A stretch of 64,000 nt of DNA from NCBI GenBank assembly GCA_019633425.1, contig WSUB01000029.1, positions 62,001 to 126,000 on the forward strand, in the 5' to 3' direction. Source of the DNA: Tulasnella sp. 424 (taxonomy: Eukaryota; Basidiomycota; Agaricomycetes; Cantharellales; Tulasnellaceae). Positions within the stretch are counted from its first letter, which is position 1, and each line of letters begins with the position of its first letter. The notes beneath the pieces were generated by a model. That model saw only the letters and a list, made by a program, of their open reading frames with translations, was not told the origin of the DNA and did not search any database. Shown here in pieces: positions 1 to 12,100 of the stretch. The position numbers and the translations under genes are program-made.

Positions 1-2189
1 TTGCAAGAGAAAGGGCAGTTGTGTAGAACTGAAGAACTGGAATGCGCTACAGTATAACGGTCATCAGTGTCGAGTGAGATGAGTAGGAGAGGTCGAACCC
101 ACACAAACAATGCCACGATGTGGATAATGAAAAACGGAGACACAGTGATCTACGGATCACGGATGTGAGCACATGGTAATGATTCTAATGAAAAATTAAG
201 TCAAACAAAGAAAATCCACACCAGTACAGGAAGAAGGGAGGTGGCTGGACTTTGCGGCAGCGTGCTTGGGTCCGTGCGCGTCGATACGGTCAGCGTTGCC
301 GTCTCAGTGTGGGACTTCTTTTGCGGAAGTAGACGAATCGACCCGTCAGTCTCCTTCATTTCGGTTGCCGCATCAAGATTCTGAGTGGAGGGGACGAAGT
401 TGGGAGATCTGAGAAAAGAGATCTGATTGTTACAACATACCTTCACATTATGCCTCCCTACCGAAGCCTCTTACCAGGTGTAAACTGCTTCTTTCTTGGC
501 TGCTTCAAATTCATCCGAGCCATGGATGAGGGTGTGTAACCGCGTCAAAATCGGGATTTTCAGACCGAAAATCTGGTACTTACAATGAGTTTGTCGACGC
601 AGCGAGCTGCGATTGATACTGGGGTAAAAGGAGTCGAATGGGGGAAGAGGGGAGGCAAGTCGAAAACAAGGAAGGTTTTGTCAACAAATATTTGTTAGCT
701 TTTGACTCGGCGCGTCGCACGAGAGGCCAGTGGATCGCAAGCTGACAGGTCTTCCGCAACAAGGGCACACGATTTTTTCACCATGACCGGGTTGTTCTAG
801 TATGAGAGCGAGCTATCTAGATGGGCAGGATATATACAATTGTGGTGACATGAGGTGTTCCTTGCACGATCACCCTTGATCCCGATACCTGCACACCTTT
901 GAAGGAAATTAGTCCAAATCGGTACCAATTATAGGAGTGCTGATTAAGTCAAGCTCGGTGTTGGTGAGCCGGCAGTGAATGAAAGAACTGCAGCAGAGCA
1001 CTCGAATCCGATATCCTCGCTTCCAATCCCGAGTCGTTGATAAACGGGTAATCAGTCTCTCCCCTCTCCCCAAGGAAACGCTTCCTCGGGCTCCGAGGGG
1101 GTACGAAGCCCTTCTTAGAACCTGAGCAAGTGCGCTATATGGAAAATCGGCATAGGAAAAAGTGTATCTCTCTCTCTTGACGAGTCCGAGTTACGAGCTT
1201 CAAATTCTTTCTGGGGTATTCATGCGAAGTCGTGATACATATCTAATACAGCACGTTGGAGCGCGATCCTGTGAGAGATAACCTGACGAATGGGTGGGAC
1301 AACCACTCTGGCACCAACGGAGATCGATGGTCGTCCTGACTACATCCCATTCTTCCGCCACTAGGGTCTCCGAGATTCTGGAGCACCTTGACCGCGATAT
1401 TCTTTACAAATGGCAACGGAAGCTTGAAATTAGAGACCCCACCTGGAACGCCCCAGGCTGCAGCTCTGCATGACCCCGCGACTCCGAGTTAAACCTGAAA
1501 GGATCCTCTAAGTAATAGAACAAGACTAAGACCACTGAAACCCGAGATGAGTACAAGAACCTCTCGCGTTTCGGGCGCAAGGACTGTAGCTCTAGTCCCT
1601 GCAAATTCGCTGGATTACTTGACTAAAGTAAACCTTGATCAGCCTCCAACACCTTTCAAAGCCCCATTCGCTTGATTGTGAACAATTGTTCAGGTATTCA
1701 AGCAGAATATCTAGAAATGGCCGTCCGTGTATGATGCCCCCTCTTGTTCTCATTGACCAGATACCAGATCTCGACCAAATCAGCGAACAGGAGGGTTATT
1801 ACATTACTTGGGATCTTGTGGGGCACTGGTGGAGTTAGGTTTGCGGGCGACAGGAACCCAATCCCTCGTGGAACGGAAGACAGATGAAACGCGCCACTGC
1901 TCAAGACCGAGCACTAGAACACATGAGTATCATGTTCAATCCATGTATTGGGGCGAATCTGCGTACGAAGTTCAAAGCAGCAAATTGGCCAACACGAACC
2001 GTGTATGAGAAGCACCGAGGTATGAAAACGCATTCGTCGCGGAACAGGGGTCGAGATCGCTTGATGACATGTCTAGATTCCCGAAGATCATCGCAGTAGC
2101 TGGTCCTCGACGATCAGTAAAGAACGTGGATGTCGGGACCTTCGTTGAACCTTGATAGTCCGCAACATACCTCGAGAGCTACGGATTTG
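1..2189. other. No supported gene
   Basis: Only short open frames occur here and none reads as a known family. A minus-strand stretch around 200-560 has a few splice-like signals (a GTAAG near 475 and an AG-ended pyrimidine tract near 420), but the flanking frames do not join without a stop. It could be the end of a gene lying to the left of the window. I see no transposon ends, tRNA, or tandem repeats. Confidence 0.4.
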
Positions 2190-2985
2190 CAATCGGAGCC
2201 GCTTCGAGACGTTCTGATAGGTTGGTGCGCGGCGGCATCGCTTTGGGTTTGAGCTCCGCCGAATCAAAATACGAACAAGCTCACGGGTCGGGGTTCGCCG
2301 TTGCTTGCATAAGGTTCCGGAAGTGAAAAAAGGCACAGCGAGTCCTTGATAGATATGGCTGTGAGCTCCTGGGTCGAAGACGAGTGGCGCCGGAACGCTC
2401 CTAATGTGAGACACTTCTCTATTTGACGGCATAGGGCGTGGCTGCGCTAGTGCAAGGTCGATCTCGAGCGTCCGAGGAGATACAAGAATAGCAAGGGAGT
2501 GGAAACGCCGAGAAAACCGATTGCGAGCCATAACAAAAATCATGCTGTCCGCGGTATTCGGTAAAGGGTTCCGGAAGGGGGACTGCTGGGAGGGGAGACT
2601 GGACCCAAGGGAATTTGACGTGGAGCTGAGTGTTCCCTGGGAGTGGAGACGTTTGAAGGATCGAGAGCCGCTGTCTATGGGAAACGCTTACTTGGGTCAT
2701 TTGACTGAGATGTATCTCAACCGCTGCAAGCGAAGAGAGTGCGTTGTGCTGCTTGTTCTGGAGCGTCGGTGTCGCTGGAGGGGAGATGGTGGAAGGCCTT
2801 TTTGCGGAGACCCCAGATTTAAGCTCAAGCGCTCTGTAGCAGCTGCGTCGCTGGTCTGGACGCGTTGAGGGAGGGAATCCTGAGAGATCAAATGACTTGT
2901 CCATCGTATGATGCAGTAAAATATTAAGGTTTAATGTTACGTCGGTGGACCCTGAGGCTTCTTGGCCAATGACAGACCCTCGCAT
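2190..2985 (-). CDS. Possible multi-exon gene, unknown function (weak)
   Basis: Minus-strand frames give protein-like text: a Ser/Pro/Thr-rich stretch ending in VEIHLSQMTQ, then a good donor (GTAAGCG near 2690) and an acceptor about 55 nt on. Downstream is an open frame of about 150 codons (2088-2543 region). A second frame nearby ends in LSERLEAAPIANP and a stop near 2190. Frames cannot all be joined, and the plus strand is also open at 2521-2868. I recognise no domain. It may be a lineage-specific gene, a decayed gene or chance. Coordinates are only a rough envelope. Confidence 0.2.
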
Positions 2986-3408
2986 GTTTCGGCCACCGAC
3001 ACCATCACGTCAAAGTATAACTCTCCATTGTTTGCATTCCCTTTTCCGGGCATACATCAACGCCCTGGTGTACCCACTTGTAACCCATCTGTTGAGGTGA
3101 CAAAGGGTCCCCGCTCCGTAGAGTTTGCCTTCCCTCACCACAGACTCCCTACACATGGCATCAATGACCAACTGCACCGTAAACGACAATGGAATAGCCG
3201 GAATGGGTTGAGCTCTATGGTTTTCGGTAATCTCTCTCTTCTCAGGTAATGCCGGGCACTATTCTCATTTCGGCTTTGGGATTGGCGAATCTTATCGCGC
3301 AACCCACCCATTATCTAGTGACGTCTCCGCATACATCATACATCATCCATCCTGCTTTCCCGAGTCATCCTTCGCCTGGCAAAAAGATATCCCATACTCA
3401 CGCATTAG

Positions 3409-4020
3409 CTGTCCGAGCATTACCTCAAGCCTGCGAAGCTCAGCCTTACTGGACGTACTGCGAAGCCCACAGACACACACGAGCTCCTTGACGTGTTTTT
3501 CGCTCGACCGCCCGAGTTGAGCTCGCTGTTCCGACTGCCTTGGTCTAAAAAAGCGTCGGCCGGTCCGATGTGAGCACACGAACGCCGCTCTCTGTGGGTT
3601 ACATAATCAATCGTAACCCTGAGATTCGTGGTCAGACGACCTCTCCCGGCGGCGTGCACTCCTTTGCATCTCAGTTTGGCGGTCTGGTTCCGGACGGGGT
3701 CGCGACGCCAGAACCCGTCCGACGAATTATTGCGGCGGCGTTTGACGCGAAAGAAGCAAAGCCGATGAGACCAAGGATCAAAACAGAGCCTACACATGTC
3801 GACTCACGGTCTCGAAGCAGGGATGCTCCCAGGGACGCCTTTATTTTTGAGTTGTACCACGAGACCATCGGAAAAGGGGGCCTCTTTTGTCCGCTTCATT
3901 TTTGGATGGCCAATGACGTCGAGCTATGCCGAACAAATCTCAAAGCAAATCGAGGAAGCTAACGCCGTGGGCCATTCCGACGCTTCTAGCGACGAGGAAT
4001 CGATGACGAGTGTTGAATGA
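3409..4020 (+). CDS. Possible gene fragment with acidic serine-rich tail (weak)
   Basis: An exon-like frame starts after an AG at 3408 (reads LSEHYLKPAKLSLTGR and onward). It ends at a strong donor GTGAGC at 3570, and an acceptor at 3635 would make a 66-nt intron. A later frame ends at 4020 with an acidic tail SDASSDEESMTSVE, typical of fungal nuclear proteins. One in-frame TGA near 3765 separates the two, so either another intron exists or the gene is broken. The minus strand here also has exon-like features (a GTGAGTATGG donor near 3405), so even the strand is uncertain. No family was recognised. Confidence 0.2.
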
Positions 4021-6518
4021 CGATGCAGCGACCTAGTTCGCCTTCATTGAACTTTGGTACCCTCTGACTTCGCCGACCCTCGGTTACAATCGTTACTATG
4101 CATCCTCAATTCCAAGGAGGCTATGATGCATCAGGGACGACGTGTCCTTTGAGTCTGTGCGTTCCATACATTTGAGTAAGATGATGTCCTCCCTGGCCGG
4201 GCCCAGAGCGCGCCACTCAACGAATTCAACCGATATATAGCTCTTGCGCAATGCACCTCAGCTCACTAGCTATATCCTTTTTGCCTGATATCTCATTCCG
4301 CCCGTCAATCGCTTGCTATTGGACGCACTTCATGCGGCGCTTGCTTCCGCGGTGGACAGCTTCCCAAAACGGATGGATGCGCGCTCATTAATGGACGGTT
4401 TCGGCGGTCTCTTCGGGCTGCCTGGGTTGAGATTCCTCCGGTCCCATCAGACGAGCGCCGCCATGACGGTTCTGTTCATCTCATTACTTGGACGTAAGTC
4501 AAGTAATGGTAGACAAAGTTGTTCGCGGCGGCTCGCGTCGGATGAGTTCGACGCGTCCCCTTTCCGGATTTAGAAGTACATATGTCTCTATTCGAAGCGC
4601 CTGAACCTAATTGTTTCATGGTTTACGCGCTCGTGCCTCATAGAGTCTTGTACTTGAGACTCTTTGCACCACCGAGCTGCGCCTACCCAAAACTCCAGCT
4701 CCCACGCCACCCCGCGCGTATCTCACCCAACGCCTGAAGACACCCCCTCCAAAGATCTCCATATCAGATATGCTTGGGTATCTTATCTAAGTACGGGTTT
4801 CTTCCGGCCAATATTCATCTATCGTCCGGGGGTTGGCTCACGTGGCGATGATCATGACCTTATTATGTATGCAGTCGGTGGGTCGCGCCTTTTTCATTTT
4901 TGTTGCGTGTAACGTCAAACAACCCTTCAAGTCAATCTCCACCTTTTACCTTGCGTTATTCATCTGTACTTTGGAAGTTCTTCTTTCGGGGTAGGTAGAT
5001 AAACATAGGGTCCTATTGCTGTGCGTACAAGGGGGGCCACCTAGACCGCCTCCTTCTCGGACCTCCCGAGCCGTCGGATCGGAGAACGCTAGATGAAAAT
5101 AATACCGTAAACACCACGCTCTTGTTAATCTCGCCCCTTCCGGTCCGATATGCGAGCGGATTTCGGAAGGGAGTAGGGGAAATGACAGGTGTCAGTCGAC
5201 TCGGGGGACCATTTGCCGGACTTGCTAGACTCCACTTGCCACCCAGGCCCCGTGTTAAGCGCATTTAATGATATCAAATAACGGTCTCGAGATGCTGGGG
5301 GTGTGCCAAAATATAGTGTGGTATACCAATGAGATTCCACCGGAGCCCATCCCTCCGCCGAGTTCCTTCCCGTTTCAGTTCGTGGTTTACGGCCTTTTGG
5401 AAACGCGTTTCTTTTCTCGAAAAAAAAAGAAGCAAGTAAAATATTCGATTCAATAGCAATAGAGGTTGCTCCAGACTTGTAGCGAAGCGAGAAATATTCT
5501 GACAGTCGTGAATGGCGGACCGATTGTGGCTCCAAACCCACTACCTTTAAACGAGTACTTCCGAGGCCTCAGGGCGGCCCGGACCTACCCACTGGTCTTT
5601 TACTTGACGGGCCGCGGGTTTGCCTTCGTAATTGTCGGATGATGTGCAAACGGGCTCGATCGGTCTCGCTCCTTTGGGCAACATCCAATTCACCTCATCT
5701 CACCAACTCGACTGATTAACCCTTATCTCGACGTTCATTCAAGTGTAAATCGCGTAAAAGGTCTCTGATGCACCCGACGTCATAGTTCCCTTACTTGCGG
5801 TTCCGGCTTCAACAGGCACATCGAGTGCTACTAGACCGGACACCCACGGAATGCAGACCAATTCGGCCTTATGGATGTTCGGCAAGTACCAGTTAGCTAG
5901 ACCGTCACAAGTAGGGATACCATCTCTCCCTGATCTTCACAGCAACGAGCGAAGACTCGCACGCAATCAAACATGGTGCATTCGACGGGTATCATTTATC
6001 CTGTGAATGATTATTTGCGATGCCCTTTCTCAAGCCCTTTGCGTCGACGCAGCCCGAAGACTCTCCCACGAGGCTAATCATGCATTCCTCTCTTCCAGGG
6101 GACGAGGAAGCAAGGATGGAAGCACCACTGCCACCCTCGAGCTTTCTGAATCGGCGTGTATATCAGCAATTTATCGCCGTTCGGCAACTGCTTTTCAGGG
6201 ATCACATTCAAGGTGCAAGGCTATCTAGCCACCCTTCCAGCACGTAGCAGGTTGCAAGTACGTATCAACAGCTGATACCCCTGATCTTTTCTCTCACAGC
6301 AACGAACGTTTCCATCCTCAAGCACTCCGTACGGCTGCTATGGGAGTCTAACATGCATGAAGCAAATGAAAAGATCCGTTCATGAGTCGTGCGTTGGGAT
6401 TTGGCACGAGAGCAAGTTGCAGTGCTATGAAGGCCTCCGCTGAGATACCACCTCCATTGCACCCCTTTCGTGCCCTATACCATCCCGTCCATGGAAAAAA
6501 GGATGCAAAACAAATTAT
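4021..6518. other. No supported gene
   Basis: Short frames only. Around 4233-4240 there is a TATATA-like element followed by open text (about 4300-4492) that ends at a GTAAGTC donor. This could be the first exon of a small gene, but no continuation was found. An A-run interrupts the longest minus-strand frame near 5421-5430. Nothing else stands out. Confidence 0.35.
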
Positions 6519-7173
6519 CTATGACGATGGTCCACGATCTATAAACGGCAACATGGAACGATCGCGCTGGATGGCGCTCTGGTATGGAAAACGGGGTAGA
6601 ATGCTTGTAGGACAACATGAGATACCGCCGTGGTCACCTGCTGCTCTCGTCCGGATCGGCCTGAATCCAGTCGTTCGGTGTTGGGATTTACCTTTACTAT
6701 GTGCTACCTCCTCCGGCGTTCACGATTTTCTTGATATCTTTGTCACTGTAGGTGGAAATGTTGTCACCGACGACGGTACCTGCAATAGGAAAGCGTGGTC
6801 ATTTTTCATGGCAAGCTTTCCTTCCTCAAGAGTCTGTCGGATAGCAACGGCGCGTTCCACGGAGTGTCACCGACCGTCGCACAATGATTGTCCTACCGCC
6901 GCCTGTTTTTAGGCTTCTGGCTGTGATTGCTAGCGCCCCAGCTAGACAGGTGATCTCGCTTATCTAACAACAAACCCTTGAAGCGCCGATCACTTCTTGC
7001 GAGAAATCGATATATGCCATCACGACAGATGGTCTCATTGTTCGCTCGTTCCATCAGTACAAGATCCCCTGAGGTCGCATAAGGCAAGGGCACCGTATAG
7101 TCGCTTGAAGCTCAAGGCTGATGGCACGTGACGTGTCACCACCACCCAATCGACCACCGGAGCGTTGGGCCAT
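6519..7173 (-). CDS. Possible multi-exon gene, unknown function (weak)
   Basis: Minus strand. An ATG at 7173 opens a Gly/Arg-rich start (MAQRSGGRLGGG) to a donor at 7093. Exon-like text follows: SVVMAYIDFSQEVIGASR, then DNISTYSDKDIKKIVNAGG, which ends at GTAGCA. An acceptor TTCAG about 47 nt later opens GRSGREQQ, a GTGACC donor follows, and the last exon reads SAIQRDRSMLPFIDRGPSS with a TAG at 6519-6521. The last three exons chain cleanly in phase. Between the second and third a different frame (RAVAIRQTLEEGKLAMKNDH) is also coding-like and is cut off by one TGA, so the middle is unresolved. No known domain was recognised. Confidence 0.33.
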
Positions 7174-7637
7174 TCACTGCTTGGATGGAGCAATCACATT
7201 CAGCCTATAATCACCGCGCCGCACTACGATAGCGCTTGCATGGAAATCGGTCGCAATTCGCCTAAACCTCTCGTCGTGCCCGTTTTCCTGATGGGTAGAA
7301 GGCTCAGCGGCCACAAGCTGAACCTAGCAACCCATTGGTGGAACAGGAATATAACTTTTGTCACAGAGTGGCAGAAGTCGACAAGAGAATAAACCTTAAG
7401 TTGTCATTGTGGTTGGAATAGACATTCGATTAGAACGGGATCCGGCGACGCATCGTGCGGCGGTGACCGGCGTAACAGCGACAGGGAAAAACCCAATCGA
7501 CTTGATGAGACTGGATCGCACTTCTTGTAAGCTATAGCAATAACGCGCAGTTGGTACAACCCACCTCGCCACTAGTCTCATCCGTTGGTCATCGAAACAG
7601 CAACTTGGAAAGTTGTGGAGCCCGCAGGGTCACAGTG

Positions 7638-9116
7638 TTATGCAGTAGAAACGTCGGGGATAACGAGGCCAGCCCGGTGAGCTCGCTCCAAGGTCTTTCG
7701 AGCCTGGAACATATTGGACGTCATTGAACACGGCAATACTGAGATCATCTGGGACTTGACACTACCTGCTTGACCATAGGCTCGTCAATCATTTCGGTCT
7801 CCGACGAATTAGCGTCATTTGGGTCGTCTAGCCCAAAGGCTCCTTTGTTCTGGGCGTATGCCTCATCCATTTTCGCTATGATCCGGGCTGCACGTAGAAC
7901 CTCTGTAATGTTTGATTGTCACAGTAAGTTCCAAAGTATATCTTAACGAAGACCATGCCCATACCCCTCTCCGACGGGACAAATGTGTCCTGGATGACTT
8001 GCACTTGGCTTGGATGAATAGCTTGCTGCTCAATGAGCCCAAGGTTGGAAACGCTCGTCTTGCATATGAAGGACGAATTTCAAACCTTGCCGTCAAACCC
8101 CAGTCTACGGCCATCTTCGCATTCTTCTCTCAAGTAATCCATGTCCTTGTAATTGACGCAGACCATGTCGATTGCATGAAGCCCGAAAGCCTTGGCAGCG
8201 TTGACAACGTGCGATCTTGCGTACAAGAGCTCAGTGCGAGAACGGGTTCGAATAATCGAAGTGTCTGCGCAATCTGGAGATCACTAGTGAGCATGTCCGT
8301 GTGCCTTGAGTACAAAACCCCCGCTTACAATCTTCGGCAGCAAACTTCGTGTAAATTTAAAATGCGTCAGTACCTTGCTGATCATAGGCTATCACAGCTG
8401 CGACGTACCAAAAGGCCAGAGACGTAAGCCGAGCCCGTAGAGCTGCGCCATCCTGCAATGTCCCCAATGTTCCAAAGAGCCCGAGCACTCTCGATGCTTG
8501 CGATGACACTGAACGGCCCGCTTGTTGCCTCTAAAGCTTGGTCTAAGAGATCCAAGTCAAGCCGTTCGTGTACTTTGGGAAGGACAATTGTTTGAACTCG
8601 GGACATAGCGACCTGGGACGGTCAGGTTCGACGTTTTGCCGCCACGTCACTCCCTTCACACTCACAACGGAAGCAATGTCATCTACAAAGAGATCTGAGG
8701 CAGAGGGATTGACTCGCACTGCAATTTCAGAGGTCAAATGACTTGGAAGTGCCTTGGAACTGGATGAGCAACTGTTCTGCTGAGACTAGCGTATCATGAG
8801 TGTCATCACCTCACCTGGAGAAAATTGGAGAGGAGAGATCGAGCAGGTCGTTTCTGCGAAGGTGCAACAGCGTCTTCAAAGTCGTAGATGATGGTATCCG
8901 ATGCTATGGAAGTTGATTTCTCGAGCATTTTAGCTGATGAAGCGGGAACTGAAGAGGAGGGTTAGAATCCAACGCGTTTCTGATGTTGCCCGACAGACCA
9001 TATAAAAGTGAGCGTCGAAGAGGTCGCGCCTTAGCATTTGTGCTCAGATATCTGTGATATAATCTAGCCAATGGAGATTGACGCAGGCAAGAGAGTTGCG
9101 ATAAAGAACGGGGCAT
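7638..9116 (-). CDS. CLYBL: Mitochondrial citrate lyase beta-like protein (CitE/HpcH-HpaI family; citramalyl-CoA lyase type)
   Basis: Nine exons, about 345 residues. The first exon (9116-8999) is Arg-rich without acidic residues (MPRSLSQLSCLRQSPLARLY), a typical mitochondrial presequence. Family landmarks follow in order: RSLLYVPASSAKMLEK with YDFEDAVAP (Glu/Asp for Mg2+-CoA binding), EIAVRVNP, VQTIVLPKV, SIESARALW, LLFAAEDY, AKAFGLHAIDMV, ECEDGRRLGFDGK joined across an intron to QAIHPSQV, and a C-terminal helix with IDEPMVKQ and RAHRAGLVIPDV. Established: animal CLYBL is a mitochondrial lyase that splits (S)-citramalyl-CoA, clearing C5-dicarboxylate CoA esters, and shows malate synthase side activity. 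That this fungal copy does the same is inference. Introns are about 35-75 nt, all GT-AG; the intron near 8780-8814 is unusually short. It is divergent from RPS1. Confidence 0.9.
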
Positions 9117-9324
9117 GGGAATGTTGAAGCACGAACACCGAGGTTCGAAGCTGAGTCAGCATTCGCGGTTAGATCCTTCACACGGCCCAGATTCTGTCCC
9201 GCTGACGCCCCTCTGGCCCTTCAACGCATACGACGGTAAGCTGTTTGATTCAGCGGACATAGCTCATCAAACCAATTAATCCGTCGTGCAGACCACCTTC
9301 TTTTCCCTTCTACACCTGTAAATC
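9117..9324. promoter_or_regulatory. Shared divergent promoter of CLYBL-like gene and RPS1
   Basis: Only 208 bp separate the two start codons, so both promoters must overlap here. On the RPS1 side a probable 5'-UTR intron runs 9236-9291 (GTAAGC donor, GTGCAG acceptor, 56 nt). A pyrimidine-rich leader (CTTCTTTTCCCTTCTACACC) then precedes the ATG, as is common for ribosomal protein transcripts. No TATA box is evident. Confidence 0.6.
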
Positions 9325-10361
9325 ATGGTCGTTGGCAAGGTTCGTCTGGCCAACCATGTTTCAGTCGAAATTGCAATCTTACACGACGAATCTCCCCGTA
9401 TCCTCGCCTATAGAACAAGCGCCAGCCCAAGGGCGGTAAGGGTGGCAAGAAGAAAATTGTCGACCCATTCACTCGCAAAGGTTCGATCTTCGCGTTCTAA
9501 TGTCACCCAATTCGCTCGTTAAAACCATCTTGAAATACAGACTGGTATGACATCCGTGCTCCCAACTTCTTCGAGAACGTCGACGTTGGAAAGACCTTAG
9601 TCAACCGATCCACTGGTCTCAGTACGTGCTCATCCTACTCTCGAGGCCGAGGAGAACGACTCACAATCATGTTCACTCCTCGCAGAGAGTGCAAACGATT
9701 CACTAAAAGGTCGAGTGGTCGAGGTATCTATCGGTGACCTGAACAAGGACGAGGAGAACGCATTCCGCAAGATCAAGCTACGCGTTGACGAAGTTCAGGG
9801 GAAGAAGCTCCTCACTACGTTCGCTGGGATGGACTTCACCTCCGACAAGCGGCGGTCACTAGTCCGAAAATGGCACACCCAGATTGAGGCCAACGTCGAC
9901 GTCAAGACAACTGACGGCTACCTCGTTCGTCTCTTCAGCATTGCCTACACCAAACGCCGCGCTGGCCAGGTCCGGAAGACCACCTACGCCAAGTCGTCCC
10001 AGATTAGGGAAATTCGCAAGAAGATGATGGAGATCATGATCCGCGAGGCCTCAAGCTGCGACCTTAAGGCACTGGTGGCCAAGTTCAGCCCCGAGGTCAT
10101 TGGCAGGGAGATCGAGAAGGCTACCTTCTACATCTACCCCCTCCAGAACATCTTCATTCGCAAGGCAAAGATCCTCAAGACACCGAAATTCGATGCCGAG
10201 AAGCTGCTAGAGATGCACGGTGACATTATTGATGTACGCTTTCTTCGGTTCCGATTGCTTCACGCGTATCGACCACTCACTTTACTTCATTTCTCCAGGA
10301 GACCGGTGTACGAGTAGGTGGTGGAGAGTTCAAGGAGCCAGAGATCCAGAAAGAAGTGTAA
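9325..10361 (+). CDS. RPS1: 40S ribosomal protein S1 (eS1, formerly S3Ae)
   Basis: Five exons: 9325-9339, 9414-9480, 9541-9621, 9686-10233, 10299-10361. They sum to 774 nt, giving 257 residues, the normal size for the family. The start MVVGK is split by the first intron and continues with a basic tail and [18 protein letters not shown]. Conserved blocks follow: [67 protein letters not shown] and [19 protein letters not shown]. The protein is a structural component of the small ribosomal subunit near the mRNA exit. All introns are GT-AG, and the last lies near the C-terminus. Codons are strongly C-ending in the third position (AAG, ATC, GTC), as expected for a highly expressed gene. It is divergent from the CLYBL-like gene. 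Confidence 0.97.
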
Positions 10362-10840
10362 ATTTACCATTACTGTGTCTATCATTCGTGTTTCGGGTTT
10401 GTCCTGGCCTTGGCTGCACCGCCGCATATCGCACCATCCACCAATCCGCCTTCTCATGACTGTTATGCTTTTTTGCTCCCATCGTATGCCATTGCGCTTT
10501 GTATTGTGCCCACGTCGAAGTCTTCCTTGATGATGTGGAAAGGTTTTGGTCGCTTCCCTGGGATCTCGCAGCGGCCAGTAGATGGCTAAAAGTCTCACGA
10601 GTCTAATCAAAACGCTAGCCTCACACTTACAGTATGAGAAGTAGATCCGATGTTGCAACTTCTTGCTAGGAGGCCCTTCTGCGACGCACTTACAGTAACA
10701 GATTGATCGATTGAAGGCTAAGTACTTGCAGAGTAACCCACAACTCGATCCGCCCACCACCCTCAACGCCTTACAAATCAAATAGGTCCCTCATTTCCAA
10801 ACAAATGTTTATAACTTGCTGCAGTTATTGCGACCCCAAT
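10362..10840. other. RPS1 3' region, no gene seen
   Basis: This is the 3' UTR of RPS1 and spacer to the convergent minus-strand gene that ends at 10841. A long minus-strand open frame overlaps the RPS1 end (10287-10781), but its Cys/Arg-rich text resembles no coding sequence and it is antisense to RPS1 exon 5. Confidence 0.5.
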
Positions 10841-11310
10841 TTATTTTACCGTCGAAGTAGGGACTCTTCCGACTCGTGGTCCCCCATTCCGCCCGCTTCG
10901 GTCGGCTGGTGGCGTCGATGGCTCACTCGTGCTCAAGGAGCGTCCAACGTTCGCTTGTGATTCACTGCTATCTGCGGCTATTGAAGAGGGATTAGCCGAG
11001 CTCTCATGCACGTTCCGTCCCAGCGGATTCATGTGGGCTGCTGAACAGAGCCGCCGGAGAGCCTCTGTTTGTAATTCATCTGCGGCAGAGAACTTGCTCC
11101 TCACCCGGGTCCAGACGTATTCTTGGACATCCTTATAGAATGAATGGGTTTCAGTTCAACGAAGGGTCCGAGAATCAAAGCTTAAAGGCTCTATTTCTCC
11201 ATGAACCTTAGATAGACGCTGCAGCGAATCAATGCGCAAAAAGCTCGACCAGAGGTCTCGGCTGGACTGTGCGGCCCAATCATCGACTCTGACACCGGAT
11301 CCAGTCTTCT
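10841..11310 (-). CDS. 3' exons of a probable multi-exon gene, unknown function
   Basis: The last exon, 11131-10841, is 97 codons (phase 0, stop included). It begins after ATAAG with DVQEYVWTRVRSKFSAADEL, followed by QTEALRRLCSAAHMN and a Ser/Pro/Arg-rich tail that ends VGRVPTSTVK. A 75-nt intron (11206-11132, GTTCAT...TAAG) separates it from an upstream exon that reads VDDWAAQSSRDLWSSFLRID and ends SLQRLSK at 11207. Amphipathic, Trp-containing text in one phase across the junction is good evidence for coding. The protein family is not recognised. It probably continues upstream into the 11.5-12.1 kb exons. The convergent neighbour is RPS1. Confidence 0.45.
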
Positions 11311-11505
11311 TAGAATGCAGTTTTGTGCTCTGTTATCTTTGTGCTCTGTACGCCGACGCTCATCCCGCCTCGTCTGAGCGCAGCTCGCGATCAAGTTCGT
11401 TGTTGGTATTGGTACTCCGACTCTCCGATTGAAGCAAACAAACCACCCAGCTGCGCCTAACTTTCCCTATTCGTAGTATCACCTTGTTCTACGCTGGGGT
11501 CAATA

Positions 11506-12100
11506 CTATGGGCAGCCTGTCGGTCCATGCTCCGGCGGATGTCGGTACAGTCCCGCCTTTTCACGGGCTGCTTCCACACTGATAGTGCCGCTTTCTCCTA
11601 GGCGGACCGTAGATTCTTTATCCAGACCGACCTTTAATTTCCACTTTGTCGACTGAGACTGTGCCTCCCTCGACACGTATGTCTCCTTGACCACCTGAAC
11701 ATGCTTCCTCGCCTGATGAGCTCGTCGGAGACTGAAGTCGGCTTTCGTACACCCCAATTCCTCTGGAAATCGCGAACAAGGATGGCCTTTCGGTCTCTAA
11801 AGCTGCGCTGGATAGTACGGGTGCAGCTAGGTACCGCCAAGTGACTGTGACCGTGTACCCACCTTCATCAGACCCCTCCTTAGCAATTCCCAGCGGCCGC
11901 TGTATGTACTTACTTATGATTGCTTCATGCAGTAGAGACACGATGATGTCATTGTAATTATGGTAAGATCTGACTTCGGACCGCACCGTACCGACGTCCA
12001 ATGTTCGTAAGCAGGGGGTGGAGCGGTTGTCTTGCAACCAGGTCCCTCGCTCCAGGTATCCCCTGTGCATATGTTCGGTTAGACGCGGTGCATCTACCAC
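11506..12100 (-). CDS. Probable 5' exons of the same unknown gene (weak)
   Basis: A minus-strand frame of about 150 codons runs from 12100 and reads like protein (YNDIIVSLLHEAIISKYIQR, then SRGIGVYESRLQSPTSSSGE, GTVSVDK). A donor GTGGAA and acceptor CCTAG about 47 nt apart would join it in phase to EKAALSVWKQPVKRRDC and DIRRSMDRQAAHSID. An alternative frame over 11506-11757 is also open, so the splice pattern is uncertain. A start codon could lie further up, near 12170. Link to the 10841-11310 exons is inferred from orientation and spacing only. Confidence 0.3.

Noticed and set aside
1..7600. Repeat-induced point mutation (RIP) as the cause of broken frames
   Set aside because: The sequence is not visibly AT-rich or TpA-enriched, and RIP is not typical of Agaricomycetes. 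I could not compute indices.
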